A stretch of 23,104 nucleotides of DNA from Paraglomus occultum (taxonomy: Eukaryota; Glomeromycota; Glomeromycetes; Paraglomerales; Paraglomeraceae): contig CAJVPJ010000515.1 of assembly GCA_910592205.1 (NCBI GenBank), positions 1 through 23,104 on the forward strand, given 5' to 3'. The notes beneath the pieces were generated by a model, which did not search any database, was not told where the DNA came from, and saw only the letters and a list, made by a program, of their open reading frames with translations. How positions within the stretch are numbered: the first letter of the stretch is position 1; every line of letters begins with the position of its first letter. The position numbers and the translations under genes were made by a program. Below, piece by piece: positions 22,205 through 23,104 of this stretch.

Positions 22205-22860
22205 GAAAGACCTCAAAGAGGGGAGTGCTGGCAAAATACGGGATTCAAGCTGGTCAACTTTTCGATATTCCACCTTCACTATTTTACGAAAAAGAAATTC
22301 ACAAAATTGAGCCTTTGCATTAAGGGCATACGACGTAGGATAAGCAATATGGGAACGGTTGTCGGAAGCAAGGAAGCTATGCGTTGTGAATATATTTCAA
22401 GTATCTTCCATGCATGTCAAAAACAATGTAATCACAGTGTTCAAAAAATTACGGTAATTTGTATCACAGACGGTAAGTCATATCAAATCGCCATTGGATT
22501 CGCTCAGGGTGGTAAGCCTACTGCTATGTTGCTAATTCCACACTAACTGTTTTATCCAATAAAATAATATGCAATGCGCCTGACTAATGGAAAAACGAAA
22601 AGCTGATGTCATTTCGGGGAAGATATGACTATTACTATCTTTACGGAATAATCACTACGGCTCGTATTTTCTCCTTTATGCTTCAGAAGGAATTTCATGT
22701 ACAAGTGACGTAAATACCATATTAGTCTCACCGAGGATATTGCTAAGGTAAAAAATGAAGCCAATTTACGCAAAAAATTAAACGGGGGAATGGAGTCATT
22801 GTTGGGTTACTGAAGGATAGAGCTGATGTTGAGGAAGTGCAAAAAAAAAGTTAGGTTTAT
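22205..22860 (+). pseudogene. Decayed Crinkler-like / PD-(D/E)XK-type gene
   Basis: Several frames carry pieces of one protein in collinear order. Around 22215-22320 there is YGIQAGQLFDIPPSLFY. From 22334 comes ISNMGTVVGSKEAMRCEYIS, then ICITDGKSYQIAIGFAQGG before a stop at 22544-22546. Near 22676 there is FLLYASEGISCTSDV, then HISLTEDIAKVKNEANLRKK, and near 22800 VIVGLLKDRADVEEVQKK. Frameshifts and stops separate the pieces, and the stretch between about 22550 and 22660 is worn. The order resembles a family expanded in Glomeromycotina that I associate with Crinkler-type proteins carrying a restriction-nuclease-like fold; the I-C-I-T-(E/D)-G-K segment would be the E-x-K strand. The family label is tentative; the pseudogene status is clear. 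Confidence 0.55.
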
Positions 22861-23104
22861 GAAATATCTCAAGAAGCACATTCCAACGTGCCAAAACGTG
22901 TCAATGTTTCTCACCACGTCTACATCATTGTGGAAAAGTTTTCGAGATCATTAACAACTCTCGCATTAACTAGCACGAATACACTTAACAGCAGACTTAC
23001 ATATCAACATTTGCCGAAAAAATTTAGTTAACGTATAGTAAATATCTACCTTAATCACTTGATGCTCGATGTTAACCTAATTTGTCCATGATGCATTGCC
23101 ATTC

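Overview
This is eukaryotic DNA: AT-rich, with genes split by many short introns (about 70-195 bp, GT-AG with a few GC-AG) and long AT-rich spacers full of eroded gene and transposon fragments. Three things appear together: tyrosine-kinase-like kinases preceded by a zinc ribbon and a 'W-T-x-x-N-K ... E-W-I-P' linker, Sel1-repeat proteins made of perfect 36-residue units, and relics of pogo/CENP-B transposases and Crinkler-like genes. I read this as the genome of an arbuscular mycorrhizal fungus (Glomeromycotina, Rhizophagus-like). That assignment comes from family knowledge, not from a database search.

Layout. 1-350: 3' end of a kinase gene entering from the left, with a frameshifted tail. 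450-1070: faint minus-strand gene remnant. 1590-1821: coiled-coil pseudogene. 2666-3185: a 520-bp element bounded by 28-bp inverted repeats. About 4240-5012: decayed DNA copy of the 5' part of the kinase gene found at 8312, with its intron still in place. 5354-6370: Sel1-repeat gene. 7074-7769: four-exon gene for a small mitochondrial protein of the Aim19 type. 8312-10886: four-exon kinase gene. 13160-14662: second Sel1-repeat gene with a truncated, eroded 3' end. 16367-19001: twelve-exon mitochondrial glutamyl-tRNA synthetase gene with one reading-frame problem. 19096-20362 (minus): six-exon TPR protein gene with a 20-nt microexon and two GC-AG introns. About 20412-20961: pogo/CENP-B relic in the upstream region of the TPR gene. 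About 22205-22860: decayed Crinkler-like/nuclease-fold gene.

Two kinds of content are mixed. Aim19, MSE1 and the TPR gene are single, intron-rich housekeeping genes; two of the three serve mitochondria. The kinase and Sel1 genes belong to expanded families and are arranged as kinase-then-Sel1 twice on the same strand, once decayed and once intact, which suggests local duplication. In such fungi kinase and Sel1 modules are often fused or used together in signalling; here they are separate genes, so a working link is inference.

The most unusual item is the 8312-10886 kinase. Before its complete catalytic domain it carries three degenerate copies of the kinase N-lobe in series, the first two each followed by a zinc ribbon. 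Two of the module copies carry a phase-0 intron at the same structural position as the real kinase domain.
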